This document shows, piece by piece, positions 7,448 through 10,463 of a stretch of 10,463 nucleotides of DNA; the first letter of the stretch is position 1, and each line of letters begins with the position of its first letter. The stretch covers positions 1 to 10,463 of the forward strand of contig JALWEK010000122.1 of assembly GCA_027014185.1 (NCBI GenBank), read 5' to 3'. The notes beneath the pieces were generated by a model. That model worked only from the letters and a program-made list of their open reading frames with translations, was not told the origin of the DNA and searched no databases. Source of the DNA: Aquificaceae bacterium (GTDB lineage: Bacteria; Aquificota; Aquificia; Aquificales; Aquificaceae). The position numbers and the translations under genes were made by a program.

Positions 7448-8177
7448 GCTTCCTCGCAAAGATCAGGTAGGCTGTGTGGCCCACCATAGTGTCCTCCGGT
7501 CTGAACCTTTCGGGAACGGTCTTGTAGTTCCTCAGCATTATCTCGACCACCTCCACAGCCCCGAACCTGCCATCGAGTCCCCGCAGCAGATCGACCACCT
7601 GGTTGGTGGTGGGAAGCAGGAAGCCGACGGGTGCCCCGTTCTTAAGAGAAGTGTGGAGCTTATCAAGGTAAGGCACGGGCTCCCTCACGTCCACGAAGGC
7701 AGCGTCGAAGCTACCCTCTTCCACCTGCGCCTCTAGGAAGTCGCCCAGGTAGAACCTGACGTTCTCCCCAAGGCCGAACCTCCTCATATTCCTCTGGGCG
7801 AGCTTGTGGAACTCCTCAACCACCTCGTAGGTGTGAACCTCACCGGCCAGTCTGGAGAGAACGGCACAGAGGGCACCGCTCCCTGTCCCGAACTCCAAGA
7901 TCTTGGAACTCCTGTCCGCTCCGAGTTTAAAGGCTATGTAGAAGGCGTCCTTCGGATAGATTATCTGGGTCTTCCTCTCAAATCCCAGAACTATCGTATC
8001 CTCGAGCGTTGGTCTGAAAACCTCAAAGTTCCCGATACGAACACCCTCGGGTTTCCCTATAACCTCGGAGAACTTCAGAACCTCCCTTCTGACGCTCAGG
8101 GAGTCCTTAGGCATGAGTTTCCTGAGGTACTTCTTTTCCCTGTACCTTATCAGAACCCAATCACCTTCCCTGAACAT
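7437..8177 (-). CDS. trmI: tRNA (adenine-58-N1)-methyltransferase TrmI
   Basis: SAM-dependent enzyme making m1A58 in the T-loop of tRNA, a modification important for tRNA stability at high temperature. Bacterial members form homotetramers. An N-terminal small beta domain (about 1-60; GDWVLIRYREKKYLRKL) precedes the Rossmann methyltransferase. Key features are QIIYPKDAFYI (71-81), motif I LEFGTGSGA (94-102), acidic SAM-ribose region YEVVEEF (117-123), GDFLEA (145-150) and FVDVREP (161-167), whose Asp163 corresponds to the catalytic Asp of the family's LDLPxPW motif. The C-terminal RPEDTMVGHTAYLIFARK (226-243) is a strong TrmI/TRM61 signature. It is last in the TPR-mglA-PATAN run, four bases after the PATAN stop. 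It converges on the DUF501 gene. Confidence 0.95.
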   Translation of the reverse strand: MFREGDWVLIRYREKKYLRKLMPKDSLSVRREVLKFSEVIGKPEGVRIGNFEVFRPTLEDTIVLGFERKTQIIYPKDAFYIAFKLGADRSSKILEFGTGSGALCAVLSRLAGEVHTYEVVEEFHKLAQRNMRRFGLGENVRFYLGDFLEAQVEEGSFDAAFVDVREPVPYLDKLHTSLKNGAPVGFLLPTTNQVVDLLRGLDGRFGAVEVVEIMLRNYKTVPERFRPEDTMVGHTAYLIFARKLTA

Positions 8178-8181
8178 ACCC

Positions 8182-9597
8182 TTAGCCTTGGGCTGCCTTA
8201 AGGTACTTCTCTATGTTGAGGACCTTGAATATATCCCTGAAGGGTCTTAGCTGGAACTCCAGTTCCTCCTCCTGCTTCTTCTCACCTATCTCCTGGGCCC
8301 CCAGGTCGAGCATAAAGCTCAGAAGCGTCATCAGGCCCCTCTCCTCCTCCTCCCCCGGGTTCTTGACAAGATGGAACTTCCCCTCGGAGAAGACTATGAA
8401 GGGGTATCTGACGGCCTCCCGCAGGATCAAGGTGTTCATCTTGGTGGGGGAACGCTTCATAAACACGCTCAGCACCTCGTTTATCATGAAGAGGTAAACT
8501 ATCGAGGCGAGGTTGTCCACCTTCTTGTAGAAGTAAAGGCTCACGAAGTAAGGTTCGGTGAACTTCAGTGTGTCAGAGGGTTTGAACTTACCGGCCGTCT
8601 CTATCATGTTCATAAGTAACCTGCCCTCTTTGAAGACTATGTACCTGTCTCCTAGCTTCTCCGAGATGAGCAGAAGGGCGTCCTTCCTGTACTTACTCAG
8701 CCCGAGGGCCAGTTTGCTTACCTCCATGAAGTGGCTGCTCACCATGTCGATCTCCGGTTTGGCCAAGAACCTCATCGCCACGAACCTCACTATGGAGCTG
8801 TCGAGGGCAACGAGGCTCAGCTCAGCGTTCCTGTCCGGAGAGAGAAAGAACTCGAAGATATCCTGGTCCACGGGATAGACGGCAAACATCTCGCCATTCT
8901 CGTAAAAGAGGTTTATAGTGTACGTGGTGGATGAGATCTTAGCAATTCCTGAGAAGGAGCTGTTTCTAAGGCTCTCAAGTATGGCAACCACGTTCACCCT
9001 CTTGAGGGGAACGCTCTCCATCATGTAGTCTATGTCTGGAGCTTCCTGGTACTCGCTCTCCCTGAACTCGTATATATCGAGCTTCCCCTCTAAAAGGAGA
9101 TCCTTTATCTCTCTAACCACTGGGATTATAGGGTCTTGTGAGAAGGATACAGCCTCTACCAGGTTCTTCCCCTCGTAAAAGGATACCTTCGGATCCTTGG
9201 CGGTAGCTTTGAAGATGGCGTAGGGGGATATTATCCTGTCCACTATCTCGTCGAGCTCTCTTCTCACTATAGTCGCCTGTATCATAAGCTCGTCGCTTCC
9301 GACAGGGTTCTCCAGAGGGAGAGCCTTCATCTTAGATTCCTCATCGTAAAAGGCGAAGAAACCCTCCGGATTGGAGATCATCTCTGCGAGGCAGTAGATC
9401 AGCAGGTTGTAGTAGTTCGCCTTCTTTCGGCCTTCAGGCAGTACGTCGCATCTGAACTCCGTTACGAGGCCGTCCTTTACCTTGAGGGAAAGGAAGTACC
9501 TGTTTACAAATAGCTCTAAGGTTCCTGTTCTTCCCTGGAGAAGGCCCGTGATTACATCGTTCAGGCTCCGGGTGTCCCCGATGTAACCGTAAAACAT
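8182..9597 (-). CDS. Multi-domain PATAN/DUF4388-like protein, probable partner of the MglA GTPase
   Basis: 471-aa cytosolic protein built of divergent copies of an alpha/beta unit resembling the PATAN (DUF4388) domain, known from response-regulator and GTPase-linked bacterial proteins. Copy 1 (about 6-88) reads GDTRSLNDVITGLLQGRTGTLEL...LSLKVKDGLVTEF then a helical part. Copy 2 (about 194-278) reads VPLKRVNVVAILESLRNSSFSGIAKI...INLFYENGEMFAVYP. Two shorter strand-turn-strand copies of the core follow at 306-350 (LLLISEKLGDRYIVFKEGRLL) and 385-415 (YPFIVFSEGKFHLV). The pattern is helix, S/G-rich loop, strand, strand, then (Y/E/D)-G-hairpin. No catalytic residues are apparent. A charged linker (437-446, IGEKKQEEEL) precedes a C-terminal helix. 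It begins eight bases after mglA, so a functional link to that GTPase is likely but inferred. The domain name is from pattern recognition. Confidence 0.7.
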   Translation of the reverse strand: MFYGYIGDTRSLNDVITGLLQGRTGTLELFVNRYFLSLKVKDGLVTEFRCDVLPEGRKKANYYNLLIYCLAEMISNPEGFFAFYDEESKMKALPLENPVGSDELMIQATIVRRELDEIVDRIISPYAIFKATAKDPKVSFYEGKNLVEAVSFSQDPIIPVVREIKDLLLEGKLDIYEFRESEYQEAPDIDYMMESVPLKRVNVVAILESLRNSSFSGIAKISSTTYTINLFYENGEMFAVYPVDQDIFEFFLSPDRNAELSLVALDSSIVRFVAMRFLAKPEIDMVSSHFMEVSKLALGLSKYRKDALLLISEKLGDRYIVFKEGRLLMNMIETAGKFKPSDTLKFTEPYFVSLYFYKKVDNLASIVYLFMINEVLSVFMKRSPTKMNTLILREAVRYPFIVFSEGKFHLVKNPGEEEERGLMTLLSFMLDLGAQEIGEKKQEEELEFQLRPFRDIFKVLNIEKYLKAAQG

Positions 9598-9605
9598 ACT
9601 CTAAA

Positions 9606-10178
9606 CTATCCTACCATCTTCCTGAACTTGTCCACGAGCTCCTCTACTATAAGGTTAAAGGTCTCCTCAACGCCCTTCCCCTGAAGAGCCACAGCCTCGG
9701 TGGATCTCTTGCCGGGTATGGATACCTCCCTCTTGAGCACATCTATCGGGAGAGCGTCCGGTAGATCCCTCTTGTTGTACTGAACCACAACAGGTGTATC
9801 CTCTAAGGTCTTACCGTACAGGCTCAGATCCTTTTCGAGTGTTCTAACGAACTCTTTGTTCTCAGAGAGCCTCCTCTCGGAGGAGTCCACGACGAAGACC
9901 ACAGCGTCCACGCCCCTCATGACCATCTTACGTATGTCCCTGTATATGTCCTGGCCCGGGATCGTGTATATGGAGAAGGTGAGGGTGAAGCCGTCCAGAT
10001 TTATCTTCTTGGTTATGAAGTCAAAGACGAGGGTCCTCTCCTCCTTCGTATCGAAGCTGAGTATGTCGAGCCCGCTTCCCTTCGCGAGCTGTTCTATGTT
10101 GGTGGTTTTACCGGACATGGCTATACCGTGGTAAACAACTTTAAACCTGACTATCCCCTTGGAAGAGTCGATGAGCAT
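9606..10178 (-). CDS. mglA: MglA-type Ras-like small GTPase
   Basis: Small G protein of the MglA family, which sets front-rear polarity and motility in Myxococcus and occurs as a conserved switch in many bacteria including Thermus. GTPase motifs: P-loop GIAMSGKT (18-25); switch region with TKEERTLVFDF (44-54), the MglA-type replacement for the Ras switch I; TIPGQ (72-76), the characteristic MglA form of DxxGQ with Pro before Gly; VVDSS (96-100); and NKRDLP (135-140) for guanine specificity. Length (190 aa) is normal. A good Shine-Dalgarno sequence (AGGAGG, 10187-10192) lies eight bases before the ATG, inside the preceding gene, whose stop is one base upstream. No MglB/roadblock GAP gene is in this window; the PATAN-like protein directly downstream is the nearest candidate regulator or effector. 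Confidence 0.93.
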   Translation of the reverse strand: MLIDSSKGIVRFKVVYHGIAMSGKTTNIEQLAKGSGLDILSFDTKEERTLVFDFITKKINLDGFTLTFSIYTIPGQDIYRDIRKMVMRGVDAVVFVVDSSERRLSENKEFVRTLEKDLSLYGKTLEDTPVVVQYNKRDLPDALPIDVLKREVSIPGKRSTEAVALQGKGVEETFNLIVEELVDKFRKMVG

Positions 10179-10179
10179 C

Positions 10180-10463
10180 CTAACTCCCTCCTTTTGTTCT
10201 TAATTTATTCCAAGAAAGACAGTTTCCACACACGGGGGTGTACCTTGCGTGTTCCTTCCCACAGTTGGAACACTCCCACAGCTTCAGGCACTCCCCTTCC
10301 TCCACCCCTTTTACTATAAGCGTTCTTATCGGCTGGGGAAAGTTATCTTTTAAGTCCTCAAGCCTCTCGCGCATACCCAGGCTCATGTAGAGGAAGGCCA
10401 GAACCACTGTCGATACCTTATCCCTCCTTTCCTCCACGGCCTCTATAAGCTCTGGGGAGAGGC
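10180..10463 (-). CDS. C-terminal part of a LapB/YciM-like zinc-knuckle (probably TPR) protein
   Basis: The frame is open to the right edge (reading LSPELIEAVEERRDKV at the edge), so this is the 3' end of a longer gene; the GTG at 10437 is probably internal. The visible part starts with a helical stretch (LAFLYMSLGMRERLEDLKDNF) like the end of a TPR array, and closes with a rubredoxin-like knuckle WECSNCG...YTPVCGNCLSWNKLR, that is C-x2-C-x10-C-x2-C. This closely resembles the C-terminus of LapB/YciM (CxxCG...CPxCxxW). LapB controls LPS synthesis in enteric bacteria, but related TPR-knuckle proteins occur widely, so function is not assigned. The stop lies one base before mglA, indicating one operon. 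Confidence 0.65.
   Translation of the reverse strand, partial: LSPELIEAVEERRDKVSTVVLAFLYMSLGMRERLEDLKDNFPQPIRTLIVKGVEEGECLKLWECSNCGKEHARYTPVCGNCLSWNKLRTKGGS

Noticed and set aside
7476..8934. Multiple plus-strand frames across trmI and the PATAN-like gene
   Set aside because: They are antisense to clearly recognisable proteins and show no family features or Shine-Dalgarno sequences.
10435..10437. GTG as the true start of the zinc-knuckle protein
   Set aside because: The frame stays open to the window edge and the upstream codons read as normal helical protein, so the gene is more likely truncated by the window.

Overview
The window looks like the chromosome of a thermophilic, deep-branching bacterium, most likely an Aquificota relative. 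This is inference. Codon use leans strongly to ATA for Ile and AGG/AGA for Arg, the proteins are rich in Lys, Glu and Arg, genes are packed with almost no spacing, and the methionyl-tRNA synthetase is a short (493 aa) form without the C-terminal tRNA-binding domain. No tRNA, rRNA, CRISPR array, insertion sequence or phage gene was seen. No gap between genes exceeds 300 bases; the longest is 4590-4703 (114 bp).

Layout, left to right. (1) 1-1314, minus: a large MscS-family channel gene running off the left edge, with an apparent one-base loss near position 133. (2) 1368-2584, plus: an unrecognised 224-aa protein overlapping (ATGA) an exported RlpA-like double-psi beta-barrel protein. (3) 2581-3087, minus: an unrecognised 168-aa protein, divergent from metG with only 20 bp between the two ATGs. 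(4) 3108-4589, plus: metG. (5) 4704-5851, plus: a membrane-anchored thermonuclease overlapping by one base a siroheme synthase (Met8p/SirC-type) gene. (6) 5868-6410, plus: a regulator made of two HxlR-like winged helices in one chain. (7) 6413-6904, minus: an exported cytochrome P460-family protein. (8) 7007-7447, plus: a DUF501 protein. (9) 7437-10463, minus: a tight run, in transcription order, of a TPR/LapB-like zinc-knuckle protein (partial), an MglA-type Ras-like GTPase, a multi-domain PATAN/DUF4388-like protein, and TrmI, the tRNA m1A58 methyltransferase.

How the parts may work together. The MglA GTPase and PATAN-like protein form a plausible GTPase-effector pair. Siroheme synthase, the two-Cys tandem regulator and cytochrome P460 are adjacent and could belong to nitrogen-oxide or redox metabolism. 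An interrupted 35-bp palindrome (6956-6990) sits between the divergent P460 and DUF501 promoters and is the best operator candidate in the window. A recurring theme is a TATAAT-like hexamer 6-9 bp upstream of the ATG with no Shine-Dalgarno sequence, seen at five gene starts, which suggests leaderless transcription for part of the genes. Other genes here have clear Shine-Dalgarno sequences.
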